Below, one piece after another: positions 1 through 12,705 of a stretch of 64,000 nt of DNA. A model generated the notes under the pieces. That model made no database searches, was not told the origin of the DNA, and worked only from the letters and a program-made list of their open reading frames with translations. The stretch is from Orientallactaga sibirica. Lineage: Eukaryota > Chordata > Mammalia > Rodentia > Dipodidae. The first letter of the stretch is position 1. Each line of letters begins with the position of its first letter. A program made the position numbers and the translations under genes. The stretch spans positions 48,886,001 to 48,950,000 of the forward strand of contig JAEOAD010000004.1 of NCBI GenBank assembly GCA_036365145.1, given 5' to 3'.

Positions 1-284
1 CAGTGCAATAAAGCCAAACAAAAAAGATCACATGTTGTGATTCTGTATAGGAAATGTCCAGAAAAGGCTAATCAGAGTCAGATAATGGCCTAGTGAGACT
101 GCATTAAGAGTGGTGAATGACTAGACAGAACATTCCTTTGGAGGTATTGGAAATGTTTCTAAAAGCAAATTGTGTTAATCATTGTACATTTATATAAATC
201 TAAAATCATGAGTGAACGTTATGATCAAAATGCATGAATTTATGATATTTAGCTATAATTGATAAAACTATTTTCACCAGTAAT

Positions 285-374
285 TCCAGAGCTCTAGAGC
301 CTGTGGTGGGAAGATTGTGGTGAGCTTAAGGCTAGTTTGAGCTAGAGTAAAATCCTTCTCTGAAAAAAAAAAAG
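285..374 (+). repeat. Old B1-like SINE remnant
   Basis: Weak right-half B1 resemblance (GGGAAGATTGTGGTGAGC... then an A-run at 363-373). Flanking sequence at 1-284 and 375-574 shows nothing recognisable. Confidence 0.4.
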
Positions 375-599
375 AACCCTAATTTGTAAAAAGGGCATGT
401 TTTGTTCAAGGAATAGTATGAAGTATCTAGCACATGTGTGATTATCATCCAAGAAAAGAGGGAGAAGTCAGGGAGAAATTGAAAGAATTATGACTGAATT
501 TTCCAGATGTAATTTCAAATATTAAAGTAAAAATCTGAAGATCTCAACACACTTCAAGAGGAAAAGCAATAAAAAGCATATTACAACTTCCAGTCAATA

Positions 600-1740
600 T
601 GGCATCCACCTAACCACACCTCACAGGGAAGGAAAAGCAAGACATTTAGGGTTCATTGGGGTTTTCACAGGTTTGAAGATTCTAGTAGACCTTCAGTGGG
701 AAGGCACAGAGGAACAAAGTAGGAAATCCACTGATTCCATTGTTCTCAGGTAGCCCACCAGTCCCCCAATCCCCTATCCCCTCAAGCAGCTATCCTAGCC
801 ACAGTCCCAGCCACAGGCTCCTCTTGCACTAACTGCAGGCTAAGTGGGCCCAGGCCAGCAAGCTAGCATTCCCCCCTGCCCCACCCTGCCCTAGGCTTTC
901 CCACCACCATGGAGCTCAACACATGAATGCCATCTCACTTGCTGCCACCACCACCCCAACCCCCATGCACAGACCTAGGCCAACAGGATAGCATTCTCCC
1001 CACCCCTGTGGAGCTTCACATGTGAATGCCATACAACTCAACATTTTCTCTCCCCCCCATGCATGGACCCAGGCCAGCAGGCTAGCTTTCCCCCTTCCCT
1101 AGCCACCTGGGAGCTCCATGTGTGACCTCCTTCCCACCTGCCACCCTGCCCTGAATGGACCAGATCTTACTGCACTCCCTGCAGGCTACTTGGCCCCAGG
1201 CCAACAGGCTATTCTTAACCCCTCACTTTTCTTCCCTGCCACCCCACTGGGACATTGGGACGGCTGCCAATCCACTCCCCTGCACTTCAGCAGTCCCATA
1301 TCCCTACCCTACATTGTCACAGGACCCAGTAATTCCGTCCACCCCCTACTACACAGTCCCAATGGACCCACTGTCCCATGCCCTTAACCATCAGCATTGT
1401 GGAACCACCATGCCTTCCCATCCCCCCCTCCACAGCCCAGCCACAACACCAGTCTGATTTGTCACATTCCCTCCACCCCCTGTCCCCTCAGGGCACCTGA
1501 CTATGCAGTCCCATACTCCAAACCACTGAACAATAAGCCCCTATATCGGGTCCTTGGTCCCTCACCAGAGCATCAAGGGCTCCTCCCTCTGAGCAGGCAG
1601 GCTCCATTTCCATCAGAAGCTTAATCAAAGCAAGCATAAAAGGGAATAATCACTGAAACACTTCAAGGGTAACCTACAGATTCCTCCTAAATTAAATAAG
1701 ATTCCTACACTGTGATGGGCAGACCACAGCACAAAAGGAA
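600..1740 (+). promoter_or_regulatory. LINE-1 5' UTR with diverged tandem monomers
   Basis: C-rich sequence ahead of ORF1. A core resembling AGGCCAGCAGGCTAGC recurs near 850, 975, 1070 and 1195, at 95-126 bp spacing. In three units it is followed by a GGAGCT..CA.ATGTGA-type segment. Rodent LINE-1 promoters are often built of tandem monomers, so this is read as a decayed monomer array. Short proline-rich open frames here reflect C-rich composition, not genes. Confidence 0.6.
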
Positions 1741-1745
1741 TAACA

Positions 1746-2890
1746 TGAAAGATCAAATGCAAGTAAGTCCAAAAGATTGCCCAGTCCCACAATGGATGTC
1801 TCTAATCAAAACATAGAAGGTACAATAGGATCAGAGCCCCAAAATGAAGTTGCAAGCTATGAAGTCCTGGCCAAGCAAATAGCAGAACTTGCAGAAAATC
1901 AACAAAGGGCCAATAATTGTATTTATGCTGTCCTGAAAAGATTTGACCTAATAGAAAAGGACCAGGAAGGGTTCCAAAGACAGTTAAATGATCTGAAGGA
2001 CGGTGAAAGAAAAAAGAGGACCTCAATAACCATCTGGCAAAGCTCAATGAAAACATAAATACACAGATGAGTTCCAAGAAGCATTAAGAAAATCAGAAAA
2101 TGATGTGAAAAGGGAACCTAACAGAGGGATGGAAACTATGCATAAAAAGCAGTACAAAATACAAACCAAACTTAACAAGCCCAAAACTCTATAGAAGCTC
2201 TCAAGAACAGAGTCAGCCATATGGAGTATAGAAACTCAGAACTGGAAGACAAAACAGAAGACACTGTTGGTGACTCCAAAAGTTTCAATAAGTTCAAAAA
2301 TTTCTGTGAACAGAACATGAGGGAACTGTGGGATATCCTTAAATATCCCAACATTTGGATCATGGGAATACCAGAAGGGGAAGAAACTCAGACCAAAGGC
2401 AAGGAGAACTTGTTCAACAAAATTATTGAAGAAAACTTTCTGACTCTCTTAAAGGAAAGTCCCATCAAGTTTCAAGAAGCTAACAGAGCTCCAAACAGAC
2501 TGGACTAAAGGAGAAATTCTCCAAGACACATTATCATTAAGACTCTAAACATTGATAACAAAGAGAAACTCCTAAAAGCAGCCAGGGAGAAACAACATAT
2601 AAAGATAATCCCATCAGAATTACTTCACACTTCTCAATGGAAACCCTGAAAGCCAGAAGGGCCTGGAATGGAAAACTGCAAATCTAAGAACTTATGGCTT
2701 CCAACCCAAACTACTCCACCCAGCAAAAATATCCCTCATAATAGAATGTGAAAGAAAAACTTTACATGATAAAACTGAGCTTTACAACTATATGAACACA
2801 ACGCCAAACCTACAGAGAGTACTTCAGGTAATTCTCCATATAGAAGAATCAAATAACAAACCTCAAGTGCCTACAAGAAGCAGATCACAA
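1746..2890 (+). pseudogene. LINE-1 ORF1 relic (RNA-binding chaperone)
   Basis: Decayed ORF1, in several frames. A coiled-coil-like segment rich in Glu/Gln/Leu lies at about 1780-2050. The RRM-like core at about 2220-2505 contains the hallmark 'MGIPEGEE' and ends in an 'NRLD'-like motif. The C-terminal domain (about 2560-2890), with an ARRAW-like motif and a 'HPAKIS'-like segment, is readable only across stops and frameshifts. ORF1p normally forms trimers that coat LINE-1 RNA. This copy cannot encode a complete protein. Confidence 0.85.
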
Positions 2891-2955
2891 TAACCAGAAA
2901 GGTACAGAAAACTCCAAAGTCCAAGAAAACGCCAAGCCACATAAACCACCACAAT

Positions 2956-5433
2956 ATGGTAGGAATTAAATCAAACCTCACAGTTATTACCCTAAATATT
3001 AATGGCTTTAATTCACCAATCAAGAGACATTAGCTAACAGGGTGGATCAGAAAATTAGACCCCTCAATCTGCTGTCTTCAAGAAACCCACCTCACCACTA
3101 AAGACAGACACCTCCTCAGGGTGAAAAATGATATTCTAAAGACACTGGAATAAGAAACAAGCAGGTGTTGCTATACTAATATCAGATAAATTAGACTTCA
3201 AACCAAAAGTAATCAAAAAAGACAAAGACCACTTCTTATCAAGGGAACCATCCAAAAAGAGGATATCACAGTCATCAATATTTATGCACTAAACACAGGT
3301 GCACCACATTTCATAAAACAAAACTACTCAATAACAAAACAGAAATGACCACCAACACCATCATAGTTGTGGACTTCAATACTCCACTATCAGCAATAGA
3401 TAGATCATCCAAACAGAAAATTAACAGGGAAGTAAGAGAGCTCAACAAAGCCATAGATCAATTAGACCTAATGGACATAAACAGAACATTCTACCCAAAA
3501 TCCACAGATTACACATTCTTCTCAGCAGCCCATGGAACCTTCTCTTAAATAGATCCTATACTGGGTCATAAAGCCTGCCTCCATATATTGAGGAAGACCA
3601 ACATAAGCTCTTGCATGATATCATATCACAATGCTGTATTGCAAGAAATTAACAACAAAAGATGTGTCAGGAATCCCACCATCTCCTGGAAACTGAACAA
3701 CATCTGTCAATATAATACACCACATAAATAAGCTTAAACACAAAAACCACATGATCATTCCCATAGATGCAAAAAAGGCCTTTGACAAAATACAATATCA
3801 CTTCATGACCAAAACATTGGAGAGAATAGCCATGGATGGTTTATATCACAGCATGATAAAGGCTATATATAAAGTTCCTAAAGCCCAAACAATACTTAAT
3901 TGGGAGAGATTGAAGGAATTCCCATTGAGATCAGGAACAAGACAGGGGTGTCCATTCTCACCTCTGCTGTTCAACATAGTAATGGAACTCTTACCTCAAA
4001 CAATAAGATAGGAGAAAGAAATAAAAGGGATACAAATTGGAAAGGAAGAAGTTAAGTTAGCCCTATTTGCAGATGACATGATTCTATATATAAGTGACCC
4101 CAGAACCTCCATCTCAAAACTCTTAAAGATGATTAACTCCTTCAGCAAAGTAGCAGGATACAAAATCAATGCACAAAAATCAGTAGCCTTTCTATATGCA
4201 AAAGATGAAGTTACAAAGAAATAAGTGACATTATCCCATTTTCAATAGCAACACAAAAAATAAAATACCTTGGAATGATATTAACCAAGGAAGTGAAAGA
4301 CCTATACAATGAAAACATAAAAACACTCAAGAAATTGATAAGGACTTGAGAAAATGGAAAGACTTCCCATGCTCCTAGATAGGCAGAAATAACATTGTGA
4401 AAATGGCAATCATGCCAAAAGCAATATATAGGTTTAGTGCAATAGCAATAAAAATCCCAACATTTTTATTCACAGAGATAGAAAAAAATGTTCTCAAAAA
4501 TTCATATGGAATGGCAGAGGGCCTCAGGTATCCAAGCATATCCTCAGCAAAAGAAACAATCTATGGAGGTATCACCATACCTGATCTACAGCTATATTAC
4601 AAAGCCATAGTAATAAAAACAACATGGTACTGACATAAAAACAGGATTATAGATCAATAGAACAGAATTGAGGACCTGGACTTTGGGTCAAGAAACTATA
4701 GCTACTTGATATTTGATAAAAATCCTAACAGTGTACACTGGAAAAAAGACAGCATCTTCAACAAATGATACTGGACAAACTGGATAATCATATGCAGGAT
4801 AAATGAAACTCGATCCACAAATCTCGTCTTGCACAAAAATCAAGTTCAAATGAATCGAAAACCTCAATGTAAGACTGGAAAAACTGCTACTGCTGGAAAA
4901 AAAAAATAGGAACTTTCCATGATATAGGAGTGGGGAAGACTTCCTGAACAAAACCCCAGTAGCTCAGGAAATTAAACAATCACTCAACCACTGGGATCTT
5001 GTGAAGCTGAAAAGTTTTTTTCATAGACAAACATACAATAAGCAGAGCCAATAGATTACCCACAGAATGGGAGAAAATTTTTTCCAGCTATACAACTGAC
5101 AGAGGCCTAATTTCTAGAATCTACAAAGAACTCAAAAGCCTAAACAAAAGTCAAATCCACTCACAAAATGGGGCAGAGAACTGTATAGGGAGTTCTCAGA
5201 GGAAGAAATACAAATCTCAAATACACACTTAAGAAAATGTTCAACATCCCTAATCATTAGGGAAATAGAATTAAAACAGCTATAAAATTCCACTGTACCC
5301 ACATAATGATAGCAAACATTAAAAAAAAAATCTAGTGAAAACAAATGCTGGTGAGGTGGTGTAGAAATAAGAACCTTCATTCACTGTTGGTGGGAATGTA
5401 AGATGGTACAACAACTGTGGAAAGCAATATGGA
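2956..5433 (+). pseudogene. LINE-1 ORF2 relic (endonuclease and reverse transcriptase)
   Basis: The ATG at 2956 matches the usual ORF2 start. Apurinic-type endonuclease pieces include a CLQETH motif near 3075 and a DFNTPLS motif near 3373 (the usual Gly before DFN is Val). Reverse transcriptase follows: a [10 protein letters not shown] motif near 3766, [16 protein letters not shown] near 3930 and the catalytic FADD box at 4066-4077, which is intact. Several stops and frameshifts occur. The sequence between endonuclease and RT is too short: about 1 kb of the usual ORF2 appears missing near 3690. The 3' end stops early at 5433, where the 3' UTR begins abruptly. Confidence 0.9.
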
Positions 5434-6392
5434 GGCTATTGCCAAGGCTTTTGGCTTCCCCCCAGGAATAGATAAGACCCTATTGCCAAAGACTCCACAT
5501 GCCTGGCCTGCAAGGCCATTGAGAAATCAAACTGTGGCTGACCTTAAAACTTTCTTCTGGTAGACCAGCTGACAGGAAACTGGAAAAATCTGTCCTACAT
5601 GCAGCCTTATGGGAGACAGAAGCCATCAGTGGTGAAAGCAGTGGACACTAGAAGCCTCAAGTTTGGCCAACTAGGCCAAATGAGCCAAATGGGTGCAATA
5701 GTGGCATGTCTGTTATGGGGGAAACCAACTGCTCTCTAATTGGACTGGAGACCCATTTCATGGGACGGAATACATGCTTGGTACTGAAAACCTAATCAAA
5801 AGCCTATGGTGGGGAGGTCATGAGCATTAGGAGTGTAATGCCTGCTCTTTTCTGGCTAAATGCATATATTTTGCTCACCAAACTGCCCTGTAAGCACTTT
5901 ACTTACTATTCATACCCATATGTTAATGTTATTCTCACTTTTGGTTAGAGAAGCTTCTCGTTCCAGTTGGCAGTGACCACTGGGATGACCCAAAAGGCAC
6001 CAAAGCACTGAGAAGACATAATGGAAGAATGTTCAGTACTAAAACATCTTTATCACACCTTCCAAAGCTCAGGGTCCATTGCAGAAGAGGTAGCGGAAAG
6101 AATGTAAGAGCTGAAGGAAGGGCAGTACTACTTATAATGCAATTGACTAGACAGAAATTGGCCTTGATTTCTATGACCTCACAGTGCTTAGCACTATCTC
6201 CACAAGACCTTCATAATAGGGGGAAAAGATGATGACATCAAAATAAAAGAGACTGATGGAGAGAGGGAGGGGATATGATGGAGTGTAGATTTTTGAAGGG
6301 GAAAGTGGAAGAGGGGAGGGAATTATCATGGTTTATTGTCTGTAAGTATGGAAGCTGTCAGTAAAAAGGGAAAATTAAAAATAAATCACTAG
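5434..6392 (+). repeat. LINE-1 3' UTR
   Basis: Non-coding tail ending in an A-rich segment. Its first 450 bp match, in reverse complement, the block at about 40350-40770, including a shared 'TACTGAAAACCTA' core and the shared segment 'CTCACCAAACTGCCC' nearby. The purine-rich end (about 6256-6320, GAGAGGGAGGGGATATGATGG) is characteristic of older rodent LINE-1 3' ends. Confidence 0.8.
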
Positions 6393-7328
6393 AAAAGTAT
6401 AGAGGGATTTCACATAACAAGTTTGACTCTTCTAAAAGACATACCCTAAATATGTATGTATTTAGTAACAGAGCTCTTTGATATATAAATAGGACCAAAC
6501 CTAAACTGAATGCAGATCAATTTAGATTACAATGCATCTAAAGTCATTTCAATTTTCTTTTTTCAATAATTGATTCAAGTAGACATCATTGATTAAAAAC
6601 ACAACCACACTGCCAATTTTCCTTAACCAACATATGTAAAATAGACTACATAGTAAGACAACACCTACATTCTTTTGCAATGTACATGAAACATTAAGGT
6701 AAGCTGTATGGTAGTGCATAGAACACATTTTAATAACTTTAAAGGTACTGAAATAATGGAGAGTATGTTTCCCTTACAATAGAATTAAACTAGAAGTTAA
6801 CAACTAACTAGAATCTCAAGAATTTCCTAATAGTTTGGAAATAAAACTTCTCTGGCTGGGGATGAGGGAAGGCTCAAGTGTAGAACATATGTGTAATAAT
6901 TGTGAGTTCCTTGGATTAGTACCCAGTATATAAATAAATAAATAAATCTGCTATTTAAAAATAAGTACAAAATATTTAAACATAGTGCTAATGAAAGCAG
7001 TATATCAAGACTTGTGGGATTTGGATTGACTGGAAGGAAAGCTATAGCTTTCATTGCACATATAGTATGGAGGAAAGATTTTTATAATTTTAAATACAAG
7101 ATTTTACCTTAAAATACAAAAAAGAAAGATAAATATAAAATATAGGAAAGAAATGAAAAATCAGTGAAGCAAGAATAGCAAATAAAAAAAAATCAAAAGA
7201 ATTTGAAACAGTTTTTTGAAGAGAAAAAGGAAATTTAAGTAAGTCTATTATTGATTACAAAAAACTGAATTACAGAAAACCACTAAAATAAAACAGAAGA
7301 ATAAAAGATTAAACAAAAGAAAAAAATA
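6393..7328. other. AT-rich unclassified stretch with one ID-like SINE
   Basis: No gene seen. An ID-like SINE (plus strand, about 6847-6945) ends in an (AAAT)n tail. The rest is A/T-rich with no features I can name. Confidence 0.5.
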
Positions 7329-7481
7329 GGCCTGGAGAGATGGCTGGACTTATGTGAGCCAGATGCACAAGGGGCACATGCATCTGGAGTTCATTTGCAG
7401 TGGCTGGAGGCCCTGGCATGCCCATTCTCTCTCCTTCTCCCTCTCTCAACTAAATAAATAAATAAAATAAAATAAAAAAGA
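7329..7481 (+). repeat. tRNA-derived SINE, internally deleted
   Basis: Starts with the family head GGCCTGGAGAGATGGCT, then jumps to the GCCAGATGCACAAGG segment, missing the B box. It continues through the CT-rich block to an AAAT/AAAAT tail. About 60 bp of the consensus is deleted, so it is transcriptionally dead. Confidence 0.8.
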
Positions 7482-7862
7482 TTAAAGGCATATGTGGAAA
7501 GGCGAAGATTTTTGTCTAATATATATACTGTGTATATGTGTGCACATCCCTGACATTCCTGTCCCCCATATAAACTTGTTTTGATCCTTTTCCCTTGGAC
7601 CTGACCTGTAAGATGATGAGATCTCAATTCCTATATTCCTATTCCAGACTATCCTACTGGCTTAGAGGAAGGACCTGATAGTGGCCTGTAAGCAAAAAGC
7701 AGCCCTCAATGACAGAAAGCAAAGGGGCTGTCAGCCCCACGTCAACAGGAACTGAATTCCGTCACAAGCTCTATGTGTGAGAAGGGACCTGAGTCCTAGA
7801 TGTGCAAATAGCCCATCCAACTCTTGGCTTCAGCCTGCTTGAGACCGTTTGAGGACAGTTGC

Positions 7863-8211
7863 TGTGGTGGTTTGATTCAGGTGTCTCCCATAAACTTAAG
7901 TGTTCTGAATGCTAGTCTCCCCAGCTGACGGCAATTGGAAATTAAAGCTTCCTGGAGGCGGTGTATTGTTGGGGGTGGGCTTATGGGTATTATAGCCAGC
8001 TTTCCCTTGCCAGTGTTTGGCACATTCTCCTTTGCTGTTGTCCACCTTATGTTGGCCAGGGGGTGATGCCCACCCTCTGCTCATGCCATTGTTTTTCTTG
8101 CCATCATGGAGCTTCTCCCTTGAGTCTGTAAGCCAAAATAGACCTCTTTTTTTCCCACAAGCTGCTCTTGGTCAGATGATTTCTACCAGCAGTGTGAACC
8201 TGACTGCAACA
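7863..8211 (+). repeat. Solo LTR, MaLR/ERVL-like
   Basis: 349 bp, TGTGGTGGTTTG...CAACA. Flanked by imperfect 5-bp repeats GTTGC (7858-7862) and ATTGC (8212-8216). Closely related to the LTR at 24624. The 5-bp duplication and sequence style fit ERVL/MaLR LTRs. Confidence 0.75.
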
Positions 8212-8453
8212 ATTGCTATCTCCACAGAACTGGTGAAATAATAAATGCTGCTTACCCCTGGGGTGATTTGTTTTTCAGAGATGGCAAACTGATAGCCATG
8301 TTCTCGACTTCCTTTGTACATTCCTGCCCTGGCCCTGGTATGGTATCAACCATTTTCTCAAGGGAATTTTTCATCATTTTATATGTATAAAAGGTCATGA
8401 GGAAGCACCCAGCAAATGTTCCCTGCAGGACATTTTTTTAAAAATAACTGCTT

Positions 8454-8662
8454 AGCTGGAGATATGGCATAGCAGTTAAGGCACTTGCCTATGAAGCCTA
8501 AGGACCCAGGTTGGACTCCCCAGTACCTATGTAAGCCAGATGCACATGGTGGCACATGTGTCTGGAATTTGTTTGCAGTGGTTGGAGGCCCTGGAGCACC
8601 CATTCTCTCTCTCTCTCTCTCTCTTTCTCTTGCTCTCAAATAAGTAATTAAAAATAAAACAA
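8454..8662 (+). repeat. tRNA-derived SINE
   Basis: Full-length head to tail: A-box region near 8466, B-box region GGTTGGACTCC (mutated) near 8511, a (CT)n block at 8605-8632 and an A-rich tail. Lies just upstream of the tandem duplication. Confidence 0.85.
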
Positions 8663-8743
8663 AAAAAAACTGATCAGATCTCTCAAAAGTGTCAAAGAAG
8701 AAAAAAAATCACTTTTAATAATAAAGATATTTAGGAGTAACAA

Positions 8744-10645
8744 CTTATTGTATATTTTAAAACATAAAGAAATGTTAAGTGTTTGAAAAAAAATGTTTAC
8801 CCTAATTAAAAGAAAAAAAAGTCAAAGAAGAGACAACAGAACTGTGAGGTTAAAGGAAACTCCATAGTTAGGACAAAACACAACCTTGGACAAAGAAAAG
8901 AACATTAGGGAAATTTGAATAAGGTCCATAAAACTACTTAGAATTATTATGTCAATATTCTCTTCTTAATTTGAGTAACTGTAGTATAGCCATATAAAGG
9001 AATGTCCTGCTTGGGAAAATATGTTAGTATTCAAAGATTTAAAAAATTGTTTTTAAGTCACTTTACTGACAGGATAAAGAAGAAAAAGCAAATCCAGTAA
9101 AAGTACTTGATACAATTCCACACCCATTTTATGATAAAATAAAAAAAAATGAATATGACCACAAAACTCACATTCTGTGAAAACCAAGAATCAAACAAAA
9201 TCTCTTCAATATTCTAAAAGATAACTGAGCACAGAGTAAACATACTCCAGAAAGAGAAGATGGACAATTCCTAACCATTTTTATTGTTTCTTCTTAATAA
9301 GAACGTGATCATGAAGTGGGAAGAAAAAATAAAACATAAGAAAATGAGAGGTTAGAAAATTATAAAGACTACAATCACTGGGCATACTGTTGAGAATGGT
9401 AGCAAGCCTTCACTTCATAACTGTCAAAAAACAGTGTAAGAAAAGCTCACTAGGAGTGGAGGGCAAGACTAGCCTCATCTGTCAATCAGTGTTTGCATGG
9501 TTATTTGTAGAGAAATTTTAAGAGGAACGCTTTCAAGTTGAAGGTATTTGTATTTGCAATGAGAGTAAAAACAAGACCCTAAGAATATTCTGCTCCAATG
9601 TTTTTCTTAGAAAGGATATTTAACAAGCTGTAATTACATTTCTATAGCTTTAGTTTTTAAGGAAAACCTGTAATTGGCCATGAGAATAGAACATGACAAC
9701 CACTGTTAATGAGTTCTTTTTCCCTGTAAAGAGAGAGCTTAGCATTTAAGTTTTATATCTCATACATACAGATTCTGCCATCCTTATTGCAGGCATGAAA
9801 CAAGTAATGGAAATATATGCATTATATTATAGATGACCACATTTTTATGTCATGACACTGTAAACATCACAAGTGAATTCAAATCAAAAATTTTTCATAA
9901 AGTGGCACCATGCCTAGGAGAAAATACTTGAGACCTTAGTACAAAGCATCCTACAGAATTTGGCACTTTTCTCCAGACATTACTATGAGATCATGAACAC
10001 TCACTGTGGAGTGATGGGACCCATGTTCCCGCCAATTGGATCTGAGTTGTGACTACGTCAGCCAAGATATCAGACATGAGACTGTGTGACTACAGAGGCT
10101 AGGATGAAGCATCTGGTAACACCACTTCTCAGAGCAGCCATGAATGCAGACCAGCTACCCTAACACCAGCACACTGGCAAAGCCATAGGTTCTCCAGCTA
10201 GGCCCAGCCTTCCTACAGTCCGCTGCCACTGGTTAATAAGTAAAGCTGGTTTTTGTTAATTATTAAGAACATATTTTGTATGGATTCGTCATGTGTTGGT
10301 ACCATCTTTTCCCTCCTCCCTGCCCCTATTCCTCAGGAGGCCCTCCTGAGTGGGATTGCTGGTATTCTCAACAGGGGTGTGGGTTTGATCCTCAGACCAT
10401 TGGCTGCACACGTCACTTAAGTGGTTGTGGCCTCTGCTTATATGACATGGAATCGGACATCATTTCCACAAAGATTTGTGCATCTCTAAATCTTGAGATG
10501 TAATGAAATCATTTTTTTAAATCATGAAGTTTGAGATAGTTTGTATTGTTATATTTTTATTTTATGAGTATGTTTGAAGCCTCATCTAGGAGATAACATG
10601 AATCCATAAGTATAGTGCATTGTAAAGGAAATAAAAACTAAAAAT
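8744..10645. repeat. Tandem duplication, copy 1 (1902 bp)
   Basis: Starts CTTATTGTATATTTTAAAAC and ends ATAAAAACTAAAAAT. It is repeated immediately downstream with only scattered substitutions and homopolymer length changes. No SINE lies inside. A short antisense LINE-1 3' UTR-like segment is at about 10286-10400. The remainder is unclassified and contains no recognised gene. Confidence 0.95.
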
Positions 10646-12545
10646 CTTATTGTATATTTTAAAACATAAAGAAATGTTAAGTGTTTGAAAAAATGTTTAC
10701 CCTAATTAAAAGAAAAAAAGTCAAAGAAGAGACAACAGAACTGTGAGGTTAAAGGAAACTCCATAGTTAGGACAAAACACAACCTTGGACAAAGAAAAGA
10801 ACATTAGGGAAATTTGAATAAGGTCCATAAAACTACTTAGAATTATTATGTCAATATTCTCTTCTTAATTTGAGGAACTGTAGTATAGCCATATAAAGGA
10901 ATGTCCTGCTTGGGAAAATATGTTAGTATTCAAAGATTTAAAAAATTGTTTTTAAGTCATTTTACTGACAGAATAAAGGAGAAAAAGCAAATCCAGTAAA
11001 AGTACTTGATACAATTCCACACCCATTTTATGATAAAATTTAAAAAAATGAACATGACCACAAAACTCACATTCTGTGAAAACCAAGAATCAAACAAAAT
11101 CTCTTCAATATTCTAAAAGATAACTGAGCACAGAGTAAACATACTCCAGAAAGAGAAGATGGACAATTCCTAACCATTTTTATTGTTTCTTCTTAATAAG
11201 AACGTGATCATGAAGTGGGAAGAAAAAATAAAACATAAAAAAATGAGAGGTTAGAAAATTATACAGACTACAATCACTGGGCATACTGTTGAGAATGGTA
11301 GCAAGCCTTCACTTCATAACTGTCAAAAAACAGTGTAAGAAAAGCTCACTAGGAGTGGAGGGCAAGACTAGCCTCATCTGTCAATCAGTGTTTGCATGGT
11401 TATTTGTAGAGAAATTTTAAGAGGAACGCTTTCAAGTTGAAGGTATTTGTATTTGCAATGAGAGTAAAAACAAGACCCTAAGAATATTCTGCTCCAATGT
11501 TTTTTCTTAGGAAAGGATATTTAACAAGCTGTAATTACATTTCTATAGCTTTAGTTTTTAAGGAAAACCTGTAATTGGCCATGAGAATAGAACATGACAA
11601 CCACTGTTAATGAGTTCTTTTTCCCTGTAAAGAGAGAGCTTAGCATTTAAGTTTTATATCTCATACATACAGATTCTGCCATCCTTATTGCAGGCATGAA
11701 ACAGTAATGGAAATATATGCATTATATTATAGATGACCACATTTTTATGTCATGACACTGTAAACATCACAAGTGAATTCAAAACAAAAATTTTTCATAA
11801 AGTGGCACCATGCCTAGGAGAAAATACTTGAGACCTTAGTACAAAGCATCCTACAGAGTTTGGCACTTTTCTCCAGACATTACTATGAGTTCATGAACAC
11901 TCACTGTGGAGTGATGGGACCCATGTTCCCGCCAATTGGATCTGAGTTGTGACTACGTCAGCCAAGATATCAGACATGAGACTGTGTGACTACAGAGGCC
12001 AGGATGAAGCATCTGGTAACACCACTTCTCAGAGCAGCCATGAATGCAGATCAGCTACCCTAACACCAGCACACTGGCAAAGCCATAGGTTCTCCAGCTA
12101 GGCCCAGCCTTCCTACAGTCCGCTGCCACTGGTTAATAAGCTAAGCTGGTTTTTGTTAATTATTAAGAACATATTTTGCATGGATTCATCATGTGTTGGT
12201 ACCATCTTTTCCCTCCTCCCTGTCCCTATTCCTCAGGAGGCCCTCCTGAGTGGGATTGCTGGTATTCTCAACAGGGGTGTGGGTTTGATCCTCAGACCAT
12301 CGGCTGCACACGTCACTTAAGTGGTTGTGGCCTCTGCTTATATGACATGGAATCGGACATCATTTCCACAAAGATTTGTGCATCTCTAAATCTTGAGATG
12401 TAATGAAATCATTTTTTTAAATCATGAAGTTTGAGATAGTTTGTATTGTTATATTTTTATTTTATGAGTATGTTTGAAGCCTCATCTAGGAGATAACATG
12501 AATCCATAAGTATAGTGCATTGTAAAGGAAATAAAAACTAAAAAT
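10646..12545. repeat. Tandem duplication, copy 2 (1900 bp)
   Basis: Same content and order as copy 1 at a constant offset of about 1902. The 75-codon open frame at 10276 recurs at 12176 with two or so changes. It is a duplicate non-coding frame, not a gene pair. A SINE begins directly at the right edge. Confidence 0.95.
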
Positions 12546-12615
12546 AGGGCTTGAGAGATGGTTTAGTGTTTAAGATGCTTTAATTTGCAGCAGCTGGAGG
12601 TCCTGGTGCACCCAT

Positions 12616-12656
<41 letters not shown>

Positions 12657-12705
12657 CTGTGTGTCTCTCTCTCTCCTTGAAAATAAATAAATAAAAATAT
12701 TTTAA
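12546..12705 (+). repeat. tRNA-derived SINE, internally deleted
   Basis: Head GGGCTTGAGAGATGG is joined directly to the TTTGCAGCAGCTGGAGG segment, then (CT)n, (GT)n and an AAAT tail. The middle, including the B box, is missing. Confidence 0.75.

Larger units (their letters stand above)
575..6392 (+). mobile_element. LINE-1, nearly full-span but decayed and internally deleted
   Basis: In order: a C-rich 5' UTR with diverged monomers, a broken ORF1, a broken ORF2 (endonuclease, reverse transcriptase and C-terminal pieces) and a 3' UTR ending in an A-rich tail near 6392. Many stops and frameshifts make it non-autonomous. Two internal deletions are inferred, near 3690 and at 5434. The 5' boundary is approximate: LINE-like sequence is clear from about 575-600. 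The 3' UTR matches, in reverse complement, the second LINE-1 at 40.3 kb, which confirms its extent. Confidence 0.9.

Noticed and set aside
1118..1624. Proline-rich open frames near 1.1-1.6 kb
   Set aside because: They fall in the C-rich LINE-1 5' UTR, overlap in different frames and contain no domain.
10276..12403. Two nearly identical 75-codon frames suggesting a duplicated small gene
   Set aside because: They are simply the same non-coding frame in both copies of the tandem duplication, overlapping an antisense LINE-1 3' UTR-like piece.
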